Positions 17,393 through 26,036 of a stretch of 64,000 bases of DNA are shown here, one piece after another; the stretch's first letter is position 1; every line of letters starts with the position of its first letter. A program made the translations under genes and the position numbers. The DNA is from an uncultured bacterium. Lineage in GTDB: Bacteria > Cyanobacteriota > Vampirovibrionia > Gastranaerophilales > Gastranaerophilaceae. The stretch covers positions 43,375-107,374 of the forward strand of contig USFB01000003.1 in assembly GCA_900553895.1 (NCBI GenBank), written 5' to 3'. Under the pieces are notes generated by a model. The model had not been told where the DNA came from. It worked only from the letters and a program-made list of their open reading frames with translations, and did no database searches.

Positions 17393-18477
17393 TGAAAAAA
17401 GCATTAATAACAGGTATAACAGGTCAAGACGGTTCGTATTTAGCGGAACTTCTTTTAGAAAAAGGATATGAAGTCCACGGTATAAAAAGACGTGCAAGTT
17501 CTTTTAATACATCAAGAATTGATCATCTTTATCAAGATATTCATGAAAACTCAAATTTTAAACTTCATTACGGCGATTTGTCGGATTCTTCTAATTTGAT
17601 TAAATTAGTTCATGATATTGAACCTGATGAGATTTATAACTTGGCAGCGCAATCACATGTTAAAGTTTCTTGGGATTGCCCTGAATACACAGCAGACTGT
17701 GATGCTTTAGGTACGCTTAGACTTTTGGAAGCTATTCGTTTGAATAATTTTGAAAAGAAAACAAAATTCTATCAAGCTTCAACTTCCGAATTATACGGTC
17801 TAATCCAAGAACCTATTCAAAAAGAAACAACACCGTTTTATCCACGTTCGCCTTATGCTGTTGCAAAACTTTATGCATACTGGATTTGCGTGAATTATAG
17901 AGAAAGCTTTGGAATATTTGCGTCAAACGGAATTTTGTTCAACCACGAATCTCCAAGACGCGGTGAAACATTTGTAACAAGAAAAATCACAATGGCTGCA
18001 ACTAAGATTAAGGTTGGTTTGCAAGACAAATTATATCTTGGAAATTTAGATGCAAAACGTGACTGGGGACATGCGAAAGACTACGTAGAAGGTATGTGGA
18101 GAATTCTGCAACAAGATAAACCTGATAACTACGTTTTGGCAACTGGTGTAACTACATCAATTAGAGATTTTTGTAAGATGACATTTGCTGAACTTGGAAT
18201 TGATTTAGAGTTTGTTGGAGAAGGTGTAAATGAAAAAGGTGTTGATAAAGCCACTGGCAAAACGTTAATTGAAGTTGACCCAAGATACTTTAGACCAGCA
18301 GAAGTTGACTTACTTTTGGGTGATAGTTCAAAAGCTCGTAGAGAACTTGGTTGGATGCCAAAATATGATTTGCCAATGCTTGTAAAAGAAATGGTTCAAA
18401 GTGATTTGGAACTGGCAAAGAAAGAAAAAACTTTGCGTGAACACGGGTATAAAGTTTTAATTCCACAAGAGGTGTAA
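17392..18477 (+). CDS. gmd: GDP-mannose 4,6-dehydratase
   Basis: ATG at 17392 follows AAAGGAG and starts MKKALITGITGQDGSYLAEL, the NAD(P)-binding TGxTGQDG motif of the family. Earlier in-frame starts lie inside the previous gene. The catalytic YxxxK is YAVAK in YPRSPYAVAKLYAYW, with STSELYG carrying the conserved Ser/Thr and Glu. The substrate region HESPRRGETFVTRKIT is diagnostic. Length of 361 residues is normal. It makes GDP-4-keto-6-deoxymannose, the substrate for the GDP-L-fucose synthase encoded two genes on. Identification is firm. Confidence 0.97.
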   Translation: MKKALITGITGQDGSYLAELLLEKGYEVHGIKRRASSFNTSRIDHLYQDIHENSNFKLHYGDLSDSSNLIKLVHDIEPDEIYNLAAQSHVKVSWDCPEYTADCDALGTLRLLEAIRLNNFEKKTKFYQASTSELYGLIQEPIQKETTPFYPRSPYAVAKLYAYWICVNYRESFGIFASNGILFNHESPRRGETFVTRKITMAATKIKVGLQDKLYLGNLDAKRDWGHAKDYVEGMWRILQQDKPDNYVLATGVTTSIRDFCKMTFAELGIDLEFVGEGVNEKGVDKATGKTLIEVDPRYFRPAEVDLLLGDSSKARRELGWMPKYDLPMLVKEMVQSDLELAKKEKTLREHGYKVLIPQEV

Positions 18478-18516
18478 GATTAAATATTAAATTTTTAAGT
18501 AAAAAAGGATATTAGA

Positions 18517-18933
18517 ATGAATAAGAAAAATCTAAAGCAAATGATAGATATTGAAGATTTAAAAGCAGAATTATTAAAACATCTTAATAGTGGTGAAAAT
18601 AATACTTTTAAATATGAGTATTTATCTGAAGCTAATAATTCAGAAAATACTGCTGTTCTTTTATTAAAAGAACTTCAAAACATTTCTTTTGATGAACAAA
18701 ATTTTGAATTGCTTATTTGTAAAAACAACAAAATTGTAGAACAAATAGATTTAATAGAATCTGATATTAAGGAAAAAATCTTAAATTTCCATTATTTAAG
18801 TTTTATAACAAAATCAATAGGACTCGTAAGATATCTGACTGAAGATAAATATAAACCAGATTATTTAGATGCTTACTTATTTTCAATTACATTTACATTA
18901 AAATTACCATCTAATATAAATAGAATAAAATAA
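18517..18933 (+). CDS. Small hypothetical protein between gmd and fcl, 138 aa
   Basis: Not recognised. The start has AAAAAAGGA upstream. The protein is acidic and helical at the N-terminus (IDIEDLKAELLKHLNSG) and ends with a short hydrophobic patch (YLFSITFTLKLP). No signal peptide, membrane helix or catalytic motif is evident. It separates gmd and fcl, which are usually adjacent because their products act in sequence, and its DNA is markedly AT-rich compared with both, so it looks like an insertion into the operon. Confidence 0.7.
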   Translation: MNKKNLKQMIDIEDLKAELLKHLNSGENNTFKYEYLSEANNSENTAVLLLKELQNISFDEQNFELLICKNNKIVEQIDLIESDIKEKILNFHYLSFITKSIGLVRYLTEDKYKPDYLDAYLFSITFTLKLPSNINRIK

Positions 18934-18980
18934 TCGCGTTTAAGCACAGAGTATAAGGCACTTTATAAAAGGTTATATAT

Positions 18981-19925
18981 ATGAACAAAAATAAAAAAAT
19001 CTACATCGCAGGACATCGGGGGCTTGTTGGTAGTGCGATTAAAAGAGAATTAGAAAGAAAAGGCTATACAAATATTATTGGAAAAACACATTCCGAATTG
19101 GATTTGACAGATAGCAAAGCTGTTGCTGAATTTTTCGAAACAGAAAAACCTGAGTGGGTTATTCAAGCTGCGGCAAAGGTTGGTGGAATTTTGGGAAACA
19201 ACACCTATCCTGTTGAATTTATGCTTGAAAATCTTAAAATTCAAAATAATATAATTGAAAATTCATACAAAAATAATGTAGAAAAGTTAATGTTTTTGGG
19301 TTCAAGTTGTATTTATCCGAAAAATACACCGCAACCGATGAAAGAAGAATATTTGCTTTCTGATTATTTAGAAAAAACAAATGAAGGTTACGCATTAGCT
19401 AAAATTTGCGGAATAAAACTTTGCAACTACTACAATAGAGAATATGGCACAAATTACATGTCTGTTATGCCTTGCAATCTTTATGGTATAGGCGACAATT
19501 ATCACCCTCAAAATGCACACGTTATACCGATGTTAATTCGACGTTTTCATGAAGCAAAAGAACAGAATCTGCCAGAAACAACTGTTTGGGGAACAGGAAC
19601 TCCTCGTAGAGAGTTTTTATTCGCAGACGATTTAGCCGAAGCGGTTGTTTTCTTGATGGAAAATAAAGACGCCAAAGATATTGGTGAATTTATAAACATA
19701 GGTTCAGGTTTTGATATGCCGATTTCAGAAATCGTTGAATTGATTAAAGAAACAGTCGGTTATAAAGGCAAATTGGTTTATGACAAGACAAAACCGGACG
19801 GAACGATGCTTAAGTTGATGGATGTTTCGAAGATTAATCAGTTGGGGTGGAAAGCAAAAACAGAACTCCGAGAAGGGTTAAAAATTGCGTATGAAGATTT
19901 TTTGAAAAAATATTCTAATTTCTAA
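18981..19925 (+). CDS. fcl: GDP-L-fucose synthase
   Basis: 314 residues; NADPH-dependent epimerase/reductase turning GDP-4-keto-6-deoxymannose into GDP-L-fucose. The start MNKNKKIYIAGHRGLVGSAI shows the GxxGxxG nucleotide site. Family signatures are AAAKVGGILGNNTYP, FLGSSCIYPK, the catalytic YALAK in NEGYALAKICG, and CNLYGIGDNYHP. It is the last gene of the polysaccharide cluster and is followed by a strong hairpin terminator at 19959. Together with gmd and glf it implies a polymer carrying L-fucose and galactofuranose. Confidence 0.97.
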   Translation: MNKNKKIYIAGHRGLVGSAIKRELERKGYTNIIGKTHSELDLTDSKAVAEFFETEKPEWVIQAAAKVGGILGNNTYPVEFMLENLKIQNNIIENSYKNNVEKLMFLGSSCIYPKNTPQPMKEEYLLSDYLEKTNEGYALAKICGIKLCNYYNREYGTNYMSVMPCNLYGIGDNYHPQNAHVIPMLIRRFHEAKEQNLPETTVWGTGTPRREFLFADDLAEAVVFLMENKDAKDIGEFINIGSGFDMPISEIVELIKETVGYKGKLVYDKTKPDGTMLKLMDVSKINQLGWKAKTELREGLKIAYEDFLKKYSNF

Positions 19926-19958
19926 GTGTGAAATCGTATTAGAATAGCTTTTAATAAC

Positions 19959-19997
19959 AGCCCTGGTAACAAATTGTTACCAGGGCTTAATTTTTTA
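19959..19997 (+). terminator. Strong intrinsic terminator of the polysaccharide cluster
   Basis: AGCCCTGGTAACA, AAT, TGTTACCAGGGCT form a perfect 13-bp stem, followed by TAATTTTTTAATA. Confidence 0.9.
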
Positions 19998-20066
19998 ATA
20001 ACTATCTTTAGTTGGTATAACAAAAACCACATTAATCGTCGAGATACCTAGCAAGTCATCCAAGAT

Positions 20067-20564
20067 TTAGTTTAACTCAATCTTTGGTGATGATTGTATC
20101 TGGATGATTGTGTTTGGCTTTAAGTCATTTTTAGATTTTGGAATCATGTATAATAAATTATTGAATTCAAACCAATCAAAATCAAATATTTTACCTATCG
20201 CAGGTTCAACGCCCAGGTTTTCATTAAAGATTGCTAATGTAAAATTGCCTTTTACATCAAAGCAGTCCTTAATTGAAGCCACAATCAGAGAACATATATT
20301 ATTCTTGTCATAATAAAATATAACACGTGGATATTTTGAATAAGTTACACTATCACCATTGCGTTTGCCTGTTCCCAAGCTTTGCGCAACTGTATCATAA
20401 GACTTTCCAATGTATTGTGTAACATTGTTTTTATAAAACTTATGATTTATTGAAAATGCTCTTGGTACCGTGTTTTGCATATTAACTGTAATACCTTCTG
20501 ATGCAAACGTTATACCCGCTGATAATAAAGTACTTAATATTGTTAGTAATAAAAATTTTTTCAT
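20067..20564 (-). CDS. Exported hypothetical protein, 165 aa
   Basis: The N-terminus MKKFLLLTILSTLLSAGITFA is a clear Sec signal peptide with likely cleavage after FAS or TFA. The mature part contains YIGKSYDTVAQSLGTGKR, a short block reminiscent of small periplasmic domains with a G-x-x-x-x-x-V start, followed by a beta-rich region (YPRVIFYYDKNNICSLIV, IKDCFDVKGNFTLAIFN). Two cysteines could pair in the periplasm. The start has AAGGAGC upstream. It lies 12 nt downstream of the DedA gene on the same strand and is probably co-transcribed. Function unknown. Confidence 0.8.
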   Translation of the reverse strand: MKKFLLLTILSTLLSAGITFASEGITVNMQNTVPRAFSINHKFYKNNVTQYIGKSYDTVAQSLGTGKRNGDSVTYSKYPRVIFYYDKNNICSLIVASIKDCFDVKGNFTLAIFNENLGVEPAIGKIFDFDWFEFNNLLYMIPKSKNDLKPNTIIQIQSSPKIELN

Positions 20565-20576
20565 TGTTTAAGCTCC

Positions 20577-21203
20577 TTAAGAATTTCTTAAATGTTTTAC
20601 GTGTTTATAAACATATAAACAACCCAAAATTCCAAATATTACAACTATTGCTATATCAAATTTGTGCCAAATATGTTTGAAGGCTTCCATATTTTCGCCC
20701 ATTTTTACGCCAACAAAAACAAGTAAATAGCTCCAAACCAGAGAACCTAAAAAAGTAAGCGTGAAAAAGATTCTTTTTCTTGCTCTTAAAATTCCGGCAG
20801 GAAGAGAAATAAACGTTCTTACTACAGGTAACATTCTGCAGAAAAAGAATGCCCAATCTCCATATTTATCAACCCAAGCATCAGCTTCTTCTAAATCTTT
20901 GTGTGAGATTAAAAAATATTTCCCGTGTTTTTCAACAAATTTTCTCCCGCCAAAGAAACCTAAATAATATGATGGAATTGAGCCTAACACACATCCGAAA
21001 GCACCTGCAAACGATGCAACATGAATATTCATCTCCCCTTTGCTTACAATATATCCTGCAAACGGTAAAATAGCTTCACTCGGCAATGGAATATTACAAG
21101 ATTCAATTGCCATCAACAGGCTAATTCCCCAAGGTCCCATAATTGTAATTATATGCTCTATAAAACTTACCAAATGTGTTATAACTAAATTAATATACTC
21201 CAT
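20577..21203 (-). CDS. DedA-family inner-membrane protein
   Basis: 208 residues, the usual size. Family features: an N-terminal region with GPWGISLLMAIESCNIPLPSEAILPFAGYI (in part) holding the conserved Glu and Pro-x-Pro, G-rich second segment, LGFFGGRKFVEKHGKY, and the signature FFCRMLPVVRTFISLPAGILR with the conserved Arg residues. Several membrane helices follow. DedA proteins are undecaprenyl-phosphate or phospholipid flippases/transporters linked to envelope homeostasis. The start is supported by GAGGAG. An exported protein follows in the same operon. Confidence 0.92.
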   Translation of the reverse strand: MEYINLVITHLVSFIEHIITIMGPWGISLLMAIESCNIPLPSEAILPFAGYIVSKGEMNIHVASFAGAFGCVLGSIPSYYLGFFGGRKFVEKHGKYFLISHKDLEEADAWVDKYGDWAFFFCRMLPVVRTFISLPAGILRARKRIFFTLTFLGSLVWSYLLVFVGVKMGENMEAFKHIWHKFDIAIVVIFGILGCLYVYKHVKHLRNS

Positions 21204-21250
21204 GCCATCTCCTCTTTTCTATTATATTAAATAATAAAAACACTGCACCA

Positions 21251-22138
21251 TCAATGTTTTCTTTTAATAATTAGAATCACTCCAAAAAGTACAGCTACTA
21301 TCCCTAATATGATTCTTAACGTCAGTTGTTCATGAAAGATTACGACACCGAAAAATAATGCCGTTAAAGGTTCCAATGAACCTAAAATCGCAGTTGTTGT
21401 TGAGCCTATTAATTTTATTGCAACATTTATGGTTTCAATAGAAATGATTGTAGGAAAAAGTGCCAAACATACCGCATATAGCCATAAAACAGGTGATGTC
21501 AAAGGCTGCAGTTCAGTGCAAAAATTCAAATTTATGATGTAAAGAATTAGTCCGAATAACATTACATAAAAAGTCATTTTAGCACTGTTCATATGTCGAA
21601 CCTGCCTGATATTTTTTACTCCAACTATATAAAGTGAATATAAAAGTGCAGATAGTATTACAATTAGTACGCCATGTAAATTCAGAGTTGCACCTTCTTT
21701 GCCGTGATACAACAGTGAAATTCCTACTGTAATCAACGCAATCGATGTAATTACGGTTTTTGTAATTTTCTCTTTAAAAAAGATTGCCATGATAACTGCA
21801 ACAAGAACCGGATAGATAAACAAAATCGTGCAAGCTATACCTGCTTCAATATATTTAAATGCATCAAATAATGTATAAGAAGAAAGCGAGAAAAACAGTC
21901 CTAAAATAAGTAATATTACGGATTCTTTCAATGTGATTTTTAAAGAAATTTGTTTAATAAATTTTAACCAAAAAAAGTAAATTGCTAGAGCAAGTGCATA
22001 TCTATAAAACAGGACGGAATTAACACCGATTCCTGCCGCATACAGAGGTAATGCAAATAGCGGGTTTGTACCATAACTGGCTGACGCGAACGCTCCATAA
22101 GTAAGCCCTATTCTTCTTTTTTTCTCTTGTGAAATCAA
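21251..22138 (-). CDS. EamA/DMT-family transporter, TTG start
   Basis: 295 residues with about ten hydrophobic helices arranged as two five-helix repeats, typical of the drug/metabolite transporter superfamily. Repeat 1 ends around YPVLVAVIMAIFFKEKITK and repeat 2 around SLEPLTALFFGVVIFHEQLT, the two matching E-K/H-x-L/I-T ends of the EamA halves. The only well-placed start is TTG at 22138, four to five nt after GGGAAGGG; no ATG occurs within the next 40 codons. The gene is divergent from the PilZ-like gene. The substrate cannot be predicted. Confidence 0.88.
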   Translation of the reverse strand: MISQEKKRRIGLTYGAFASASYGTNPLFALPLYAAGIGVNSVLFYRYALALAIYFFWLKFIKQISLKITLKESVILLILGLFFSLSSYTLFDAFKYIEAGIACTILFIYPVLVAVIMAIFFKEKITKTVITSIALITVGISLLYHGKEGATLNLHGVLIVILSALLYSLYIVGVKNIRQVRHMNSAKMTFYVMLFGLILYIINLNFCTELQPLTSPVLWLYAVCLALFPTIISIETINVAIKLIGSTTTAILGSLEPLTALFFGVVIFHEQLTLRIILGIVAVLFGVILIIKRKH

Positions 22139-22201
22139 AAGCCCTTCCCTCTATTATCAATAGACAAATTAACTTAAATAAATATAAATTTCAAGCAATT
22201 C

Positions 22202-22230
22202 TTGTTAAAAGGTGATTCTTAAGTTATAAT
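22202..22230 (+). promoter_or_regulatory. Sigma70-type promoter with near-leaderless start
   Basis: TTGTTA (22202-22207), 17 nt, TATAAT (22225-22230). Only 7 nt separate the -10 box from the ATG at 22238, so transcription should begin at or one base before the start codon. Confidence 0.75.
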
Positions 22231-22237
22231 ATAAAGT

Positions 22238-22843
22238 ATGGATTTATTTAAAATCGGTCAAAATTTAAGTTTATTTATAGAAGATGGAAGCAAGCTTATA
22301 GAAATTCGCTCAACAATTTCAGGGCTTTTGGAAGATAGGATGGTTGTTGAATTACCGCAGTATTTCATGCGCTACATTAATTTCTTGCAAGTCGGATGCA
22401 AATTAACCGTAAAAGTTTTTTCTAAAATGGGTACGGTTGATTTTAATACAATTGTTATTGCGTCACCTTTAGAAGATAATTTCTGCATAGAACTTGATTA
22501 TAATGCAATGAAATTAACTCCTTCTGAAGAGATTCCAACTGTCGATGCTATTGAAAAACTTCTTATAAGGGTCGGAGAAGAAAATGAAATTAGTGTTAAA
22601 ACTTTCGAATTAGCAACTGACCATATAAAATTTTATTGCGACACAAAATTGAATATTGATGATTCGTTTAATTGTGAGTTAATTTTAGCAAAAGATTATG
22701 GTACAATTAAATTTAAGGTAACAGTAACTGATGTCGATCCTGTTTATGATAATGAATACACGGGCGTGTATTCAAATATGACAGAGGACGACAGACAAGC
22801 TTTATTATATTATATGTATTTATATTCAAATAGCACTGATTAA
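22238..22843 (+). CDS. PilZ-like domain protein, 201 aa
   Basis: The N-terminal half (residues 1-100, FKIGQNLSLFIEDG, RSTISGLLEDRMVVELP) resembles the YcgR-N split-barrel domain found before PilZ. The C-terminal half has TFELATDHIKFYCDTKLNIDD at the place of the PilZ DxSxxGxxF motif, and EYTGVYSNMTEDDRQALLYYMYL, like the typical C-terminal F..L....Q..I segment. The Arg-rich RxxxR c-di-GMP motif is not clear, so ligand binding may be lost. It is 12 nt ahead of the TPR gene, with which it should be co-transcribed. A role in controlling pili or secretion is inference. Confidence 0.65.
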   Translation: MDLFKIGQNLSLFIEDGSKLIEIRSTISGLLEDRMVVELPQYFMRYINFLQVGCKLTVKVFSKMGTVDFNTIVIASPLEDNFCIELDYNAMKLTPSEEIPTVDAIEKLLIRVGEENEISVKTFELATDHIKFYCDTKLNIDDSFNCELILAKDYGTIKFKVTVTDVDPVYDNEYTGVYSNMTEDDRQALLYYMYLYSNSTD

Positions 22844-22855
22844 TTAGGAAAAATT

Positions 22856-24448
22856 ATGAAAGACTTAGCAGAAAATAACGTTAAAAAAGAAAATATTATC
22901 AAGAATAAGATGTTCGACCAAATCGAGCGTTGCAGATTGGATTTACAAAAGGATCCGACAAATCCTGCACTCCATGTTCGTTTAGGTGATTTATACGTAA
23001 AATGGCATTTGGATATTTTTAATGCCGGACAATATATTGATGAAGCTATTACTGAATATCAACTTGCGATGGAATCTTTAATCGAATCGCATGAAATCTA
23101 TTACAAGCTTGGTGTTGCATTTTACCACAAAGGCGAATTGGATAAGGCTATTAACTATTTCACAATGGCTTTAGAAAAGAAGAAAAACTATTATGATGCT
23201 TATTACATGCTTGCGGAAACTTTTGTAAAAAAAGCTCACTTTACGGATGCAATTGATGCAGCTGAAGGTGCTGTAATTTGTTCAAGATTAGGTTCTTCAA
23301 GCGCGCATTTCTTGTTATACAAGCTTTATGAAGCATCTTCATTTAAGAACACAAAAATCAAACTAAAATCTTTGAGCGAAAAAATACAATCAATTTTGCT
23401 TGCTCCATTTGATAAAAACGCTATTGAAAATATTATCAAAAACGTTTCTTACATGCGCTTTTTGCCTTTATTTTTGAAAGGTTTTTATGCAATTCAAGTT
23501 AAAGATTTTGGAAAAGCAATCGAATTATACAAAAATGCGATTGAAACAGCTCCAGGATTTGCGCCTCTATATTGTGTTTTAGGTGATATTTACCTTTCAA
23601 CAGGATATTATGATGATGCTATTACTGAATACAAAATGGCAATTTGGTTGGATTCATTTAATATTGCTGCATATCGTCATTTGTGCAGAGCTTATGAAGA
23701 ACAAGGCGACTATAACCAAGCAATTGATATTTATAATAAATTAATCGCTATGGCACCAAATATTCCTGATTTATATTCAAATTTGGCAAATATTTATTAT
23801 ATTAAAGGCGAATTTGATTTAGCGATTTCTAATTATCAAACTGCAATTACTTTGAATCCAAACAGAGCTTGGACAAGTGTTATTGCTCAGACAATGGGAT
23901 TTGTTTATCAAGAAAATAAATCAGATCCTGATGCTGCGATTTCTGCGTATCAAACAGCTTATGTTTTGACACCTGAAGACGTTGATATTTATGTAAATTT
24001 AGGCAGTGCCTTCTACGATAAAGAAGATTATGCAAATGCGTTAGCCGTTTACCGTCAAGCTTTAGAATTACAACCATACAATGCAAAAATCCATTGTAAC
24101 TTAGGCTTCTTGTATTGGGGTAAAGGCGATACGGAAGAAGCTATCAAGTCTTATGAATTGGCTATTAAATATAATGACAAATATGATATTGCATACAATA
24201 ACTTGGGCGTAATTTATTTGGACGATTTAGGACGCGTTAATAAATCTATTGAATTGTTTAGAAAAGCTGTTGAAGCTAATCCTAATTATGCATTGGCTCA
24301 CTTCAATTTAGCCCGAGCAATTTCAATTATTGGAGATAAAGTTGAAGCTGCTAAATTGTATCAAATGGCACAAGACATCAATAAAATTACCCAAGAAATA
24401 GACCCTAGAGATATTGCAGATAAAATTAGTGAATTATTTGAGTCTTAA
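22856..24448 (+). CDS. Tetratricopeptide-repeat protein, 530 aa
   Basis: Many canonical TPR units are visible, e.g. YYKLGVAFYHKGELDKAINYF, YCVLGDIYLSTGYYDDAITEY, YSNLANIYYIKGEFDLAISNY, HCNLGFLYWGKGDTEEAIKSY, each with the W/Y-L-G-Y-A-P-type positions. About ten repeats cover residues 45-510. No signal peptide or membrane helix is present, so it is a cytoplasmic scaffold. It starts with AGGAAAAA 3-4 nt upstream and is downstream of the PilZ-like gene. The partner is unknown; association with type IV pilus assembly is possible given pilT and PilZ-like genes nearby. Confidence 0.93.
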   Translation: MKDLAENNVKKENIIKNKMFDQIERCRLDLQKDPTNPALHVRLGDLYVKWHLDIFNAGQYIDEAITEYQLAMESLIESHEIYYKLGVAFYHKGELDKAINYFTMALEKKKNYYDAYYMLAETFVKKAHFTDAIDAAEGAVICSRLGSSSAHFLLYKLYEASSFKNTKIKLKSLSEKIQSILLAPFDKNAIENIIKNVSYMRFLPLFLKGFYAIQVKDFGKAIELYKNAIETAPGFAPLYCVLGDIYLSTGYYDDAITEYKMAIWLDSFNIAAYRHLCRAYEEQGDYNQAIDIYNKLIAMAPNIPDLYSNLANIYYIKGEFDLAISNYQTAITLNPNRAWTSVIAQTMGFVYQENKSDPDAAISAYQTAYVLTPEDVDIYVNLGSAFYDKEDYANALAVYRQALELQPYNAKIHCNLGFLYWGKGDTEEAIKSYELAIKYNDKYDIAYNNLGVIYLDDLGRVNKSIELFRKAVEANPNYALAHFNLARAISIIGDKVEAAKLYQMAQDINKITQEIDPRDIADKISELFES

Positions 24449-24466
24449 TTTTGTCTGTTGTATAAT
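24438..24466 (+). promoter_or_regulatory. Sigma70-type promoter overlapping the TPR gene end
   Basis: TTGAGT (24438-24443), 17 nt, TATAAT (24461-24466), a near-consensus promoter whose -35 box lies in the last codons of the TPR gene. It should start transcription near 24473, 24 nt before the kinase-like gene. Confidence 0.75.
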
Positions 24467-24496
24467 GTTAAAATATCATTCAATTGGAAGAAAAGT

Positions 24497-25381
24497 ATGA
24501 CAGAAGATGATAAAACGGGAATTTCCCATCTAATAGAGAAGGAATTAACTTCCTCTGATAAAATTTTAAAACCTGATTTCAACCAAAAGACAGGTAGAGA
24601 ACTTCTTGCGTTCTATTTACAATCAAAATTCAAACAAGTATTAGCATACGACAATAAGGCTGCCGAACCGATTTTTATTGAGGTTCGGTATGATTTTATT
24701 CAGAAGTTTTCAAGACGACTTATTCAAAATCCGAATAAAAGAATTATGATTGGAATTACGGGCGAATCAGCTTCCGGCAAATCTACTATTTGCCGTGAAA
24801 TTGAAAATGTTATCAAGCGTTTCAATATGCCTGTAACTATTTTGACGACGGATAATTACTTCAATGATATTTCAGAACTTATTAAAAAGTACGGAACATT
24901 TGATAATTTGCGCGACAACGGTTATGACGTAGATTCTCCAAACAGTTTTCAACTTGATGTTTTGCATGATGATTTGAATAAAATATCTCAAGGCGAAGAT
25001 ATTTATTCTCCTGAATATTTGCTAAACGGAACGGGTGTTTCTGTACCAAAAGCTAAATTTGTTCCATCAAACAAAATTATTGTAGTTGAAGGAATGGCTT
25101 CAATGTTTGGTGATAACAAAGATATTTTTGATATCAAGGTTTATGTAGAAACAGATTTGGAACTAAGAAAAGAACGTTTCTTAACAAGAGCATATACTGA
25201 GCGAAATCAGGATTTAGAAAACGCTAAAAAACATTGGGAATATATTCTTGGTGCAGGTGAAAAATATGTTAAACCATATAGAAATGAAGCTGATATAATT
25301 ATTAACGGCGATACAAATTTGGCTTATTTCTCTCAGATTTTAGAATATATCCACGCGATTACTAACAATTTTGAGGGATAG
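24497..25381 (+). CDS. Uridine kinase/phosphoribulokinase-family P-loop kinase, 294 aa
   Basis: ATG at 24497 has TTGGAAGAAAA upstream and a promoter placed for it; an earlier TTG at 24458 overlaps the -10 box and is rejected. The P-loop is GITGESASGKSTICREIE (about residues 86-103), followed by TILTTDNYFNDI, the family's substrate-contact segment, and IIVVEGMASMFGD, a Walker-B-like strand. VYVETDLELRKERFLTRAYTERN fits the lid region. An N-terminal extension of about 80 residues precedes the kinase core, which is not typical for uridine kinase. The substrate is probably a nucleoside or other small hydroxyl compound. Confidence 0.82.
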   Translation: MTEDDKTGISHLIEKELTSSDKILKPDFNQKTGRELLAFYLQSKFKQVLAYDNKAAEPIFIEVRYDFIQKFSRRLIQNPNKRIMIGITGESASGKSTICREIENVIKRFNMPVTILTTDNYFNDISELIKKYGTFDNLRDNGYDVDSPNSFQLDVLHDDLNKISQGEDIYSPEYLLNGTGVSVPKAKFVPSNKIIVVEGMASMFGDNKDIFDIKVYVETDLELRKERFLTRAYTERNQDLENAKKHWEYILGAGEKYVKPYRNEADIIINGDTNLAYFSQILEYIHAITNNFEG

Positions 25382-25411
25382 TATTTTTTAAATAGATTAT
25401 GTGATATAAAT

Positions 25412-25897
25412 ATGAGTACAGTACAACCAATTAATTTTCAAGGAAAAACTCGCTATCTTTCAGATAACGCTTATAACAATATGAAATCGGTTTTAACCAA
25501 GATGAATCATAGGACCGGTTATATAAACGGTGGTAATGTGTTTTCAACTTCACATTTAGTTCGTTTAAAACTGAATGATAATAGCGCAACATTTTATGAT
25601 AGCAGATTTTTACTTAAAAAAGTTGAAGACAATGAGCAAATGCAAGGCAAAACCTTGATTAGTACACGTAATGCTCAAGTAGAAATTGATAATAAATCCG
25701 GTGAAGTCAAAGGACTTGATAAGCCGTTTTTCTCAACTTGGACAAAGGTTATAAAGAAAGTCGAACAAGCAATTCAAAGATTTGCAGAGAATTTTGAAAA
25801 TTCAAAATATGTAAAACGTGGTTATGTTTCGCTAATTGGTATGACAAAAGATGGTGAAACTAAGATTAATAACATAATTGAACACATGGAAAAATAG
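25412..25897 (+). CDS. Tagged hypothetical protein, 161 aa
   Basis: Begins MSTVQPINFQGKTRYL, a short form of the N-F-Q-G leader. The body mixes strands and helices (ATFYDSRFLLKKVED, QVEIDNKSGEVKGL) and ends in Lys-rich helices (VEQAIQRFAENFENSKYVK). No signal peptide, membrane helix or catalytic motif is evident. It lies 30 nt after the kinase-like gene and is followed by the double REP-like element. Function unknown; the tag places it with the other leader-bearing proteins of the window. Confidence 0.75.
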   Translation: MSTVQPINFQGKTRYLSDNAYNNMKSVLTKMNHRTGYINGGNVFSTSHLVRLKLNDNSATFYDSRFLLKKVEDNEQMQGKTLISTRNAQVEIDNKSGEVKGLDKPFFSTWTKVIKKVEQAIQRFAENFENSKYVKRGYVSLIGMTKDGETKINNIIEHMEK

Positions 25898-25908
25898 ATA
25901 GTTTGTAG

Positions 25909-26002
25909 TTTGTAGGTCGTGTTGGACAATTGTCATCCAACACGACAAATACATAAATTTTAATGTCGTGTTCAATGAAAAATGTTGAACACGACCTACA
26001 AA
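25909..26002. repeat. Composite element: two REP-like hairpins in opposite orientation
   Basis: The first hairpin is GTAG then GTCGTGTTGGA (25916) and TCCAACACGAC (to 25946). The second is GTCGTGTTCAA (25965) and TTGAACACGAC (to 25995), then CTAC. The outer arms TTTGTAGGTCGTGTT and AACACGACCTACAAA are themselves a perfect 15-bp inverted repeat. This is the layout of a BIME: two REPs head to head, each with GTAG at its foot. It separates two convergent genes. Confidence 0.8.
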
Positions 26003-26036
26003 CTTTTAGAATTAGATAGTTATTCGCAAAAAACAA

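Noticed and set aside
25909..26002. CRISPR or phage attachment site
   Set aside because: Only two inverted hairpins, no spacers or regular direct repeats, and no integrase or cas gene in the window.
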